DNA of 7,001 nucleotides from Rhizobiales bacterium UBA697 (GCA_002298965.1 DBMN01000092.1:1-7001), one strand, 5' to 3'; positions 1 through 5,907 are shown, counted from the first letter of the stretch. Notes: generated from the letters alone by a model not told the origin. Made by a program: numbers and translations.

Positions 1-383
1 GCGCCGGCGGCGAGCATCGCGGCGTCCACGTCGATGCCGCCGGCTGTCAGGCGCGCCAGGGTGCGGCCGTAGCGGTCGACGCCGGTGCGGGTGATCTCGA
101 CCGGGCGGCCTCGGATCAGGTCGGCCAACTCCGCCTTGGCCTCGAGGCCGGCGACGGCCTCAGCCTCGCAGCGGGCGCGGGTGCTGGTCTCCGGCGCGTC
201 GATGCCGACGAGGCGGACGCGTTCGGCGCAGCCGGGGTAGATTCCGCGGGCCGGATCGCACGGCAGCGCGACGGTATCCCCGTCGATGATGCGGATGCGG
301 TCTCCGTCGATGGTCTCGGCACAGGCCGTCGAGGCGGTGGCGGAAAGGGCGACCAGCAGCAGAGCGACGGGCCTGGTGATCAT
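1..383 (-). CDS. Thermonuclease-family (SNase-like) exported nuclease, 3' end cut by window edge
   Basis: About 127 residues are visible, translated by hand from the ATG at 383; the C-terminus lies beyond base 1. The N-terminus is a typical signal peptide: MITR, a hydrophobic stretch (residues 5-17), then small residues before a likely cut near A22. The body carries the staphylococcal-nuclease signature: IDGDT (D36), RLVGIDAPET (R57, D62, E65) and DRYGR (R107). These match the calcium-binding and catalytic D21, R35, D40, E43 and R87 of micrococcal nuclease. The expected role is calcium-dependent cleavage of DNA or RNA in the periplasm or outside the cell. C42 and C52 lie in an insertion between the first two motifs and could form a disulphide. 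The start overlaps the stop of the upstream gene (ATGA) and follows an AAGGAG ribosome-binding site. Family membership is firm; the role in a phage is inference. Confidence 0.88.
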   Translation of the reverse strand, partial: MITRPVALLLVALSATASTACAETIDGDRIRIIDGDTVALPCDPARGIYPGCAERVRLVGIDAPETSTRARCEAEAVAGLEAKAELADLIRGRPVEITRTGVDRYGRTLARLTAGGIDVDAAMLAAG

Positions 384-880
384 TGCGCCGGCTCCTTCGC
401 TGCGAGGACGACCTCGGGGTAAATCTGCACGCTTCCGGGTTCGTTCTCGCTCTCGACCGCGTAGCCGATTGGCGTGAGGTTCGTGCTGCAGAAGCCGACC
501 ACGCGTCCGGTCCACGACGAGCCCTTGGTCTTGGTGACGCGGTCGTCGATCGAATATTTGCGTGTCGGCTCGCGCGGCAGGATCACGTACCCGGCCGCAG
601 AGATGGCTGAGAGGGCGGCGTCGGTCAGGTCTGGCCAGATGCGCTGCAACGGCGAGGCAATTAACTCGGCGCGCTTTGCCTTCATCGCAGCTTCCACCAC
701 CTCCCGCAGATCACCGGCCGCGGGAGACGGAGCGGCCTGTTCGGCGAGGCGGCGGAGGGCGTTGACGATCAGAGTGTGGTCGCATCCATCAAGCCGCTGC
801 CCATGTATGACACCCCAACAGAGACCGTTTTTCCGTTCGATCTCATCCGCCAGCGCGGCGGCGCGTTCTTGGTCGGTCAT
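380..880 (-). CDS. Phage protein with C-terminal type II dihydrofolate reductase (R67/DfrB-like) domain
   Basis: A 166-residue protein. Residues 113-155 align without gaps to residues 28-70 of R67 dihydrofolate reductase as I recall that sequence, with 29 of 43 positions identical. The active-site residues of the R67 pore are all present: K32=K117, W38=W123, S65=S150, Q67=Q152, I68=I153, Y69=Y154 (motif SVQIY), as are TNLTP and GYAVESE. R67-type enzymes are SH3-like homotetramers with one central active site, reduce dihydrofolate with NADPH, and are naturally insensitive to trimethoprim. The N-terminal 110 residues are not found in R67: a helical region (1-50), a link, then a helix ending in an AGYVILPREPT motif that I recall from other small phage proteins. 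The start at 880 was chosen because it lies one base after the previous stop with GAGGG upstream; the in-frame extension to 1090 overlaps a real gene and is arginine-rich. Fold: confident. Enzymatic activity: unproven. Confidence 0.88.
   Translation of the reverse strand: MTDQERAAALADEIERKNGLCWGVIHGQRLDGCDHTLIVNALRRLAEQAAPSPAAGDLREVVEAAMKAKRAELIASPLQRIWPDLTDAALSAISAAGYVILPREPTRKYSIDDRVTKTKGSSWTGRVVGFCSTNLTPIGYAVESENEPGSVQIYPEVVLAAKEPAQ
416..544 (-). other. DfrB/R67-like SH3-fold domain (codons for residues 113-155)
   Basis: This is the core that aligns with R67 dihydrofolate reductase residues 28-70, from DRV to QIYP. Upstream of it, the ILPREPT segment also resembles the R67 segment VFPSDAT, with two extra residues before the core. 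The domain runs nearly to the protein end, as in R67. The alignment was made by eye against a remembered reference sequence. Confidence 0.85.
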
Positions 881-881
881 G

Positions 882-1184
882 TCAGCGGCCCTCACGGATG
901 GCGGCGGCGATGCCTCGCGCCGTGTTGGCCGCAACGTCGATATCGCGGTCGCTGAGGCCATAGACGTTCGCCGCGAGTGTTCTGGCCGGTTCACCGTCCC
1001 ATCCGTCAGCGATCTTCGCGCACTCCTCCCGCACGCGAGCCTCAGTGGCGAGGCGTTCGGCGTGGATGGCGCGGGCGATGACCTTGACATGCGTCGTCGA
1101 CACGGTCTTGAGGCCGAAGCCGAGGTCGAGCGCGATGCTCACGGCCCGATCGAGGATGTCCTGCGGAATGGTGTCAGTGGTCAT
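882..1184 (-). CDS. Small phage protein of unknown function (EECAKIADG type)
   Basis: A 100-residue protein that I do not recognise functionally. It is predicted mostly helical: an N-terminal helix (IPQDILDRAVSIALDLGF), a second helical stretch with VIARAIHAER, then REECAKIADG and a final AARGIAAAIRE-like helix. The pairing of an REECAKIAD segment with a C-terminal AAAIR helix is something I recall from many small proteins of alphaproteobacterial phages, none with an assigned function. The ATG at 1184 is preferred over an upstream in-frame start at 1265 because it follows a strong GAGGAGG site and overlaps the upstream gene by only 11 bases. The next gene starts one base after its stop, so translation is probably coupled. 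Confidence 0.75.
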   Translation of the reverse strand: MTTDTIPQDILDRAVSIALDLGFGLKTVSTTHVKVIARAIHAERLATEARVREECAKIADGWDGEPARTLAANVYGLSDRDIDVAANTARGIAAAIREGR

Positions 1185-1641
1185 GGCCGATGGCCTCCTC
1201 GATCTCGCGGGCGATGGTGCGGGCAGTGCGGAGGTCACCAAGTCTGATGGAAACACGTGCCGCATCTCCGTTGCTTCCCCACTTCTCGGCGCGTGCTACC
1301 AGTGGCCTCAGCGCCTCCCCCGCCCGCGCCAGCAGGGCGCGGAGACGGGCGATTTCGTCCAGCGCACGATCGTGCGCGAGCACTTTGGTGTGCAGGCGAT
1401 CCGCCGTGTCCTCGTGGCAGGACTTCACCTTCTCGATGCTGGCGCGGAGACGGGCGATCTCGGCCGACTTCAAAGTGTCCGAGTTGACCGCCAGTTCGCT
1501 CAGTTCGCGAAGATCGTTGTCCGCCTTCTCGACGCGGTCGAGAAGGGCGTTCAGTTCGTCGGGGCGCAGGACGACACAGAAGCCTCGTTCGCCCGCGTTC
1601 TTCGCCTTTGCCCTGAGGGCGGTGAGGTCCAATTCGGTCAC
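1174..1641 (-). CDS. Coiled-coil phage protein, unknown function
   Basis: A 155-residue protein starting with GTG; the GTGA overlap with the J-domain gene stop and an AAGGAG site nine bases upstream support this start. Residues from about 28 to 115 are a long run of charged and leucine-rich heptads (LLDRVEKADNDLRELSEL, then EIARLRASIEKVKS, then ALDEIARLRALLARAGEALR), which predicts a coiled coil. The rest is a short N-terminal segment ending in RPDEL and a C-terminal helix with IAREIEEA. Composition and length recall the Ea22/ead-like group of early phage proteins, but no specific motif proves that. It is probably oligomeric and cytoplasmic. Function is unknown. Confidence 0.75.
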   Translation of the reverse strand: MTELDLTALRAKAKNAGERGFCVVLRPDELNALLDRVEKADNDLRELSELAVNSDTLKSAEIARLRASIEKVKSCHEDTADRLHTKVLAHDRALDEIARLRALLARAGEALRPLVARAEKWGSNGDAARVSIRLGDLRTARTIAREIEEAIGHDH

Positions 1642-2219
1642 GATGCGATCTCCTTCAGCGCGGCGTCGCGTGCGGCGTTGAGCTCGGCCATGGCCTCGGT
1701 CGATCCGCCGGCGTCAGGGTGGCGTTCGCGGGCAAGGCCGCGGAAACAGGTCTCGACCATGTCGCGCGTGATCGGCTTGCCGCCGGTGCTCAGTCCAAGC
1801 ACCTCACGCCACGACCTCCGGCCTGGCGCCGGAAGTGCCAGCGAGAACCCCTTGAAGCTCGCTCGCACCAAGGCGAGCGTGCCGTGACGCAGCTCGACGC
1901 GGCGCGCCTCGAGGATGTGGTGGATCGCCTGCAGGTTGGCCTCGACGGTCGTGTAACGGTCGACGGGGATGCAGCGCTGCTCGCCGTCCCACACGAACCA
2001 CACGGCGACGCCCGGGTCGGCCGGCTTTGCCACGCCGAGCGCGACGTTGCTCGACATGACGATGTCGGAGACGGCGCGGCCGGCGTCGGCGCCGAAGAGC
2101 CGCAGGCTCGTCTGCACGTTGGTTAGGGCGCCGGCGAGCGACGTCTTGAACTTGCCGGCCTCGCGCCGTGGCGTGCGCGGGAACCCTTCAGGCCAGGAGA
2201 GCGGGAACGCGGTCGTCAT
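1638..2219 (-). CDS. J-domain (DnaJ-like) phage protein
   Basis: A 193-residue protein. The C-terminus (about 136-193) is a short J-domain: SWREVLGL, then a helix with CFRGLARERHPDAGG (HPD at 167-169) and a helix with MAELNAARDAALKEI. The HPD tripeptide is the site by which J-proteins stimulate the ATPase of DnaK/Hsp70. There is no glycine-rich region or zinc finger, so this is a J-domain-only co-chaperone. The N-terminal 130 residues form a separate domain with WDGEQRCIPVDRYTTVEANL and a helical IHHILEARRVE segment; I recall this arrangement from other alphaproteobacterial phage and prophage proteins. It probably recruits host DnaK to a phage replication or protein-remodelling task, but the partner is unknown. 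The ATG at 2219 lies after GGAGGA, four bases beyond the upstream stop. Confidence 0.85.
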   Translation of the reverse strand: MTTAFPLSWPEGFPRTPRREAGKFKTSLAGALTNVQTSLRLFGADAGRAVSDIVMSSNVALGVAKPADPGVAVWFVWDGEQRCIPVDRYTTVEANLQAIHHILEARRVELRHGTLALVRASFKGFSLALPAPGRRSWREVLGLSTGGKPITRDMVETCFRGLARERHPDAGGSTEAMAELNAARDAALKEIAS

Positions 2220-2223
2220 TTCG

Positions 2224-2421
2224 TCATCCTCCGCAGCTCGCGCGCGAGCGAAACGCCGGGCGGTCCTCGCCGTCGGTCTCGTCCGTCCATCCGTCGGCTT
2301 CGAGCCGGGGTGCGCATGGGTCGATCGAGACGACGGGGCACTGGTTGCCGAGGCTGCACCGGCCGCGGCCGTTGCAATGCGACGTCCAGCGCGTGCACCA
2401 GGGGCAGGTGTGGCGGGTCAT
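2224..2421 (-). CDS. Small cysteine-rich, probably zinc-binding protein
   Basis: A 65-residue protein with seven cysteines, six of them in the first 36 residues: CPWC (C6, C9), HC (H15, C16), C22, C28 and C36. The spacing suggests a small zinc finger or knuckle, though the exact ligand set cannot be assigned by eye. The C-terminal half is acidic and likely disordered (ADGWTDETDGEDRP). The start ATG overlaps the upstream stop (ATGA) and follows GGAGG at an ideal distance; the longer in-frame extension to 2583 is arginine-rich and conflicts with the neighbouring gene. Small CxxC proteins of this kind are common in phage early regions and often go unannotated. Function is unknown; nucleic-acid binding is a guess. 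Confidence 0.7.
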   Translation of the reverse strand: MTRHTCPWCTRWTSHCNGRGRCSLGNQCPVVSIDPCAPRLEADGWTDETDGEDRPAFRSRASCGG

Positions 2422-2641
2422 GTCGGCCTCCAGAAAACGGTTCCGTCGACCGTCTCGATGCGAAGCGTTCGGGGATTGATCTCGGCGTGATCGGCGGCTT
2501 GATGTTCGAGCGAGCGCCCGCACGCCGCCGGCGGAAGGAAATCGACCGGGTAGAACCCTTCGGTGCGGAAAAAAGGACGACAAAACGTTCTCGGTCGTCC
2601 ATTTCTTCGGCGCCGCAGGCCGGTGTTGCGGTGGTGATCAT
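2418..2641 (-). CDS. Small protein interrupted by a frameshift at a T6 run
   Basis: The first part, from the ATG at 2641 (ATGA overlap with the upstream stop), reads MITTATPACGAEEMDDRERF then VVLF up to a run of six T on the coding strand (2569-2574). Staying in frame then gives arginine/proline-rich sequence through the next real gene. Slipping -1, or adding one T, gives VVLFFRTEGFYPVDFLPP and on to DGTVFWRPT, with normal composition and a stop that overlaps the next start as ATGA, exactly like the neighbouring junctions. The joined product is about 74 residues. The frame after the run has no plausible start of its own. The cause may be a homopolymer sequencing error, a real inactivating deletion, or programmed slippage. 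I do not recognise the protein family. Confidence 0.6.
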
Positions 2642-2907
2642 CGCGCCTGCGCCTCCTCGTGCGCGTCGAGAACGCCGTCGGCGACATTGCGGAGCGAGAC
2701 GCGCTCGGGCTCCAGGTCGAGAAGCCCTGCGTAGGCACCGCGCGCCATCTCGAGCGCCGCGAGGACGCCGGCCGTCGCCACGGCGACGACTTCACCTCTT
2801 TCGGAGCAGATCGCGAGCGATCGGCCGATGGTCGCCGCCACCTGTTCGGAGGTGTGCCGCCCTAGATCTCGGGCGATCTCGCTCGTTTCCGTCGTCCAGT
2901 CCGGCAT
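2638..2907 (-). CDS. Small helical protein, unknown function
   Basis: An 89-residue protein starting MPDWTTETSEIARDLGR. It is predicted almost wholly helical. Residues about 38-63 (EVVAVATAGVLAALEMARGAYAGLL) are rich in alanine and leucine but contain charged residues, so an amphipathic helix is more likely than a membrane span. It ends with a charged tail (DAHEEAQAR). The ATG at 2907 follows GGGAGG and lies 11 bases after the upstream stop; the longer in-frame reading to 3267 is arginine-rich shadow. Its stop overlaps the next start as ATGA. I do not recognise it. Confidence 0.7.
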   Translation of the reverse strand: MPDWTTETSEIARDLGRHTSEQVAATIGRSLAICSERGEVVAVATAGVLAALEMARGAYAGLLDLEPERVSLRNVADGVLDAHEEAQAR

Positions 2908-2918
2908 GGCGGCCTCCC

Positions 2919-3539
2919 TCAGAGCGGCGAGACGATCTTGTCGTCGATCGACCCGCCGGCAGCGACATGCGCATCGACGAAGGCTTTCGCGCCTTCCGGC
3001 GTTTCGGGCTCGCCATCGGCCGTGCTGAACGACGACGGATGCGCGAGCATGTCGGCATAGGTCGGCGCGCAGGCGATGCAGGGATAGCCGCCCGCGCCGC
3101 CGCCGCAGCGGTGCGCAAGCTCGCCGGGGAGGATGACGTGGTCGCAGCCCTCGCAGGGCCAGCCGTCTTCGTCGTCCGTCTCTATCGCCGGAAGCGCCGC
3201 GCCGCCGATGCTCTTGCCCGCCTCGATCGCCAGGGCGAGGCGCAGGGTCTCGGCATCGACGAGGCACGTATCCCAGACCAGGATGCCGTCACCGACTTCG
3301 TCCGACCAATAGGTGTGGCCGCCGACTTCGTTCGGGCAACGGAAGAGCGTGTAGCCGCGGGAGGTCGTGCCGGCCTCTTCTTGGGGTCCGACTGCGGTGA
3401 TCGCCAGGGTCGGATGGGCGGCGATGTTCTGCTCGAGCAGCGTCGTCAGGGCGCGGGCGAGCTTGCCGTCGCCCATCGCGTCCTCGAACTCGATCGCCGT
3501 CCGAACGCGGCGGATGTCGTCTTCATCGAGCTTGGTCAT
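2919..3539 (-). CDS. Two-part phage protein with CxxC zinc-ribbon-like motif, unknown function
   Basis: A 206-residue protein. The N-terminal part has an acidic helical segment (LDEDDIRRVRTAIEFEDAMG) and a stretch at 62-105 with aromatic residues (RGYTLFRCPNEVGGHTYWSD) that may be a small beta-rich domain. Residues 127-163 hold CEGC (C129, C132), H143, C145 and CIAC (C154, C157), a plausible zinc site of ribbon or treble-clef type. The C-terminal tail contains TPEGAKAFVDAHV. The start overlaps the upstream stop as ATGA, with a GGAGA site a little far upstream, so translation probably depends on coupling. No enzyme motif is visible. Zinc binding is inferred from cysteine spacing only. Confidence 0.75.
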   Translation of the reverse strand: MTKLDEDDIRRVRTAIEFEDAMGDGKLARALTTLLEQNIAAHPTLAITAVGPQEEAGTTSRGYTLFRCPNEVGGHTYWSDEVGDGILVWDTCLVDAETLRLALAIEAGKSIGGAALPAIETDDEDGWPCEGCDHVILPGELAHRCGGGAGGYPCIACAPTYADMLAHPSSFSTADGEPETPEGAKAFVDAHVAAGGSIDDKIVSPL

Positions 3540-4099
3540 GGCGTCAGATCTCCGAGAAGGTCAGAAAATTCGGCCGGCAGGACGCAGGGCGGCCCGAAGA
3601 CGAAACAGGGCGATCCGACCTCGTCCAGGTTCAGATTCGCCTCGACCGGATCGGACCACTGGTAGATGTGGACGGCGATGGTCAGCGGGAACTCGGCGAC
3701 GCCGAGGCTCCACTCGACCTCGGCGTACTGGCGGGCAAAGCCATCGATCGTGTCCATGAAGCTGTCGTTGTCGCCGCTTTCGCAGAAACAGTTGGCCTCG
3801 GCCGGGATCTCGATCGGCGCCGTGAAGGTGCCGTCGCGTTGGATCTCGATCTCGTGGACGCCCCAGGAGCGATGCAGGCAGAAGGCGACGGTGTCGCCGA
3901 TCTTGACGACGCGGGCGTCGCTCCGCTCGTCCTCGGCGTCGGTGATCATCCACCGCCGCTCCGTCGGCCCTTTGTCGTCCGGCGGAAGCGCGATCAGCCA
4001 GTCCTCGGGCCGAGGCTTCGGCGGCGGGCAGATCTCGTCGAGGAGGAAGTCGGGCAGCCAGAGCGTCGACCCCGGCTCGATGTGCGTTTTCTCGGACAT
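3536..4099 (-). CDS. Acidic phage protein of unknown function downstream of the clamp gene
   Basis: A 187-residue, mainly acidic protein starting MSEKTHIEPGSTLWLPDFLL. It looks globular and beta-rich, with alternating stretches such as VKIGDTVAFCLHRSWGVHEI, DGTFTAPIEIP and FPLTIAVHIYQW. Four cysteines are spread out (FCES and the SPCFVFGPPC region) without a clear metal-site pattern. A proline-rich segment (ICPPPKPRPEDW) lies near residues 24-34. The ATG at 4099 is two bases after the clamp stop, with TGAGGG supplied by the last clamp codons, so the two are likely translationally coupled. The same frame stays open upstream through the clamp gene, but that part is arginine-rich shadow. I do not recognise the family. 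Confidence 0.75.
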   Translation of the reverse strand: MSEKTHIEPGSTLWLPDFLLDEICPPPKPRPEDWLIALPPDDKGPTERRWMITDAEDERSDARVVKIGDTVAFCLHRSWGVHEIEIQRDGTFTAPIEIPAEANCFCESGDNDSFMDTIDGFARQYAEVEWSLGVAEFPLTIAVHIYQWSDPVEANLNLDEVGSPCFVFGPPCVLPAEFSDLLGDLTP

Positions 4100-4101
4100 G
4101 G

Positions 4102-5253
4102 TCAGACCCTCAGCGGCATCATGACGACGAGGCGATCTCGGTCGCCCTGCGTGGTGGGAACGAAGACGGTCGGGCTTCCCGGATCGGCGGGAAGGCGAAT
4201 TTCCACCGTCTCGGCGCCGAGGGCCTCGATCGCGCCGCTGAAGTAGCGGCCGTTGAATCCGATCGTCAGGTCGGGCGGCTCGCCGGGACCTTGCGACATC
4301 GCCACCTCCTCGGTGATGGTGCCGTTGTCGACGTTGCGGGCGGTGATCGACAGCGCCGCGTCGGGCGCGAAGGTGAAGGCGATGCCGTTGGACCGCTCGG
4401 CGAGCACGACCGAAACGCGATCGACGGCCGCGGCGATCTCCTTGGCATCGACGATCGCCGTCGACGTCCGCCCGGCCGGAATGATGCGCGCGTAGTCCGG
4501 ATAGCTGCCGTCGATCAGCAGCGACGTCAGGATGGTCGGGCCGACCTCGAAGCGGATGATGCGATCGGAGGCGGAGACGACGACCTGGTCGTGACCGGCC
4601 TTGGCACCCTCGGTCGCGATTTTGCGGATCTCGTCGACGGTCTTGGTCGGGATGATGATGCCTTCCAGCGCCTCGGCGCCGTCGGGCAAGGGCGCACGCC
4701 AGCGCGACAGGCGGTGACCGTCCGTCGCGACGACGCAGATCCGCCGTCGCCCGTCCTCGTCGACCGCGGCATGGAGATAGGCGCCGTTCATGTAGATCCG
4801 CGTCTCGTCGGTCGAGATCGCCATGCGGACGGCGCCGAGCGCCTCGGCGAGCTGCGGTCCGGCCAGCGCGAAGACATGGGGCCGCTCGCCGGCCTCGAGG
4901 ATGGGGAAGTCCTCGGCCGGCAGGACGGGGAACTTGGCGGCGACGCGGCCGATGCCGACGCGGATCGTCGACCCGTCGGCGCTGCGCTCCAGCGTGACGC
5001 GGCCGGCCGGCAGCTTGGTGACGAAGGCGGAGAGCAGCGCGGCGTTGACGGTCGTCGAACCGGGCTCGTCGATGTCCGCCGCCACCTTGATCCGCGCCTC
5101 GAGCGCGCAGTCGGTACCGGTCACCAGCAGCTGTTCGAGGCCGGCATCGAGGCGCACGTGTCGCGCGATCTGGATCGTCGACTTGTGCTCGACGATGCGG
5201 ATGGTCTGGGTGAGGGCCGCGTGCAGCTCGCCGCGGTCGACCGTGAGTTTCAT
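4102..5253 (-). CDS. dnaN: Phage-encoded DNA polymerase III beta subunit (sliding clamp)
   Basis: A 383-residue protein, close to the 366-380 usual for bacterial beta clamps, with all three clamp domains present. Matches to the family are seen from start to end: MKLTVDRGEL, PGSTTVNAALL, LPAEDFPIL, the TDETRIYMNGAYLH and VATDGHRLSRW segments, IIIPTKTVDEI, LIDGSYPDYARIIP, AVDRVSVVLAERS, the LTIGFNGRYF segment, and the C-terminal MMPLRV (MPMRL in E. coli). It would form a ring dimer that tethers a polymerase to DNA; no clamp-loader gene is in the window, so host loader use is implied. The sequence resembles alphaproteobacterial clamps. It starts at 5253, 12 bases after the exonuclease stop, with GGAGG upstream. 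The dnaN symbol is by family; this is probably a second copy beside the host gene. Confidence 0.95.
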   Translation of the reverse strand: MKLTVDRGELHAALTQTIRIVEHKSTIQIARHVRLDAGLEQLLVTGTDCALEARIKVAADIDEPGSTTVNAALLSAFVTKLPAGRVTLERSADGSTIRVGIGRVAAKFPVLPAEDFPILEAGERPHVFALAGPQLAEALGAVRMAISTDETRIYMNGAYLHAAVDEDGRRRICVVATDGHRLSRWRAPLPDGAEALEGIIIPTKTVDEIRKIATEGAKAGHDQVVVSASDRIIRFEVGPTILTSLLIDGSYPDYARIIPAGRTSTAIVDAKEIAAAVDRVSVVLAERSNGIAFTFAPDAALSITARNVDNGTITEEVAMSQGPGEPPDLTIGFNGRYFSGAIEALGAETVEIRLPADPGSPTVFVPTTQGDRDRLVVMMPLRV

Positions 5254-5254
5254 G

Positions 5255-5265
5255 GGGTGGCCTCC
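5255..5265 (-). repeat. Shared leader copy 2, before the sliding-clamp start
   Basis: The bases just before the clamp ATG read GAGGCCACCCC on the coding strand. Together with the ATGAA they are identical to the leader of the exonuclease gene (16 identical bases, GAGGCCACCCCATGAA). The GGAGG here acts as the ribosome-binding site. Confidence 0.7.
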
Positions 5266-5907
5266 TCAGGCAACGGCGAATTCGGCGGCCACGACGCTCT
5301 CCGCGCCCTCGGGCAGTGCCCAGTCGCGCGGCACGAACCGATGGCCGAGGCGCTCGAGGGCGGCGATCATCGCCCGGGCTTCGGCCTTGGCGTCGTCGAT
5401 CGCGTTGTGCGGCGTCTCGCCCGGCTCGACGAAGTCGGCGAGCTTGACGCCTGCGAGCTCGTAGAGCGTCCGCAGGTCGCGGTGCTGGCGATAGGTCCAG
5501 GGCAGCGTCATCCCGAGGTCGGCGTAAAGGCTCTCGAGCACGACGATGTCGAACGAGGCGCCGTAGCCCCAGACGCCGAAGGTCCGCGGCGTCTTGGCCG
5601 AACGCGGGCAGACCCGATGAATGAGGCCGTCCAGCTCGGACAAGGCCGACACCGCCGGCAACCGCCCCGCCGCAGTCCCGAAGGCCGCCTGCCGCGCCTC
5701 GTTCGACTGACCCGCCCACCAGCGCATGGTGTCGTCGGACTGGGTCCGGAAGGGCTGATCCTGCGCCGACAGAAGGAGGTGAGCGAAGTCGACGGTCTCG
5801 CCCGACACGAGGTCGACGGCGACGATGCCGATCGTCGCGACCCGCGCGGTCGGTCGGGTGTCATAGGTCTCGATGTCGATGACGAAGGCGATGTCGGGGA
5901 GGTTCAT
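5266..5907 (-). CDS. DEDDh 3'-5' exonuclease (Rv2179c/DexA-like)
   Basis: A 213-residue exonuclease of the DnaQ-like superfamily. Exo I is FVIDIET (D11, E13), Exo II is ASFDIVVLES (D120) and Exo III is HNAIDDA (H167, D172), giving a full DEDDh set. The early TRPTARVATIGIVAVD segment and DDTMRWWAGQSNEAR (residues 58-72) resemble the Rv2179c-like 3'-5' exoribonuclease and phage DexA group more than polymerase proofreading subunits. It should digest DNA or RNA from 3' ends using two metal ions. The ATG at 5907 is chosen over an in-frame start at 6132: the longer version would run through the hairpins of the intergenic gap and add arginine/alanine-rich sequence. The gene is directly followed by the clamp gene, so it may act in replication, recombination or nucleic-acid clearance. 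Confidence 0.88.
   Translation of the reverse strand: MNLPDIAFVIDIETYDTRPTARVATIGIVAVDLVSGETVDFAHLLLSAQDQPFRTQSDDTMRWWAGQSNEARQAAFGTAAGRLPAVSALSELDGLIHRVCPRSAKTPRTFGVWGYGASFDIVVLESLYADLGMTLPWTYRQHRDLRTLYELAGVKLADFVEPGETPHNAIDDAKAEARAMIAALERLGHRFVPRDWALPEGAESVVAAEFAVA

Noticed and set aside
383..880. Calling the DfrB-like gene an acquired trimethoprim-resistance cassette
   Set aside because: There is no integron attC site or integrase nearby, the gene is embedded in an overlapping phage operon, and the domain sits in a longer protein; only the domain relationship is claimed.
474..1247. Plus-strand open frame of 257 codons opposite the DfrB-like gene
   Set aside because: The minus strand carries the R67-like motif in frame; the plus reading shows no domain.
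2216..2568. In-frame continuation of the 2641 gene past the T6 run to 141 residues
   Set aside because: After the run the protein becomes arginine/proline-rich and reads through the cysteine-rich gene in the wrong frame.
2310..3665. Plus-strand open frame of 451 codons
   Set aside because: Strongly arginine-rich at its start, with no motif; it runs antisense to five coupled minus-strand genes with good ribosome-binding sites.
4100..5719. Upstream extension of the 187-residue protein to a 727-residue reading
   Set aside because: The added part is out-of-frame reading of the clamp and exonuclease genes, full of R/G/A repeats; the ATG at 4099 fits the coupling pattern.
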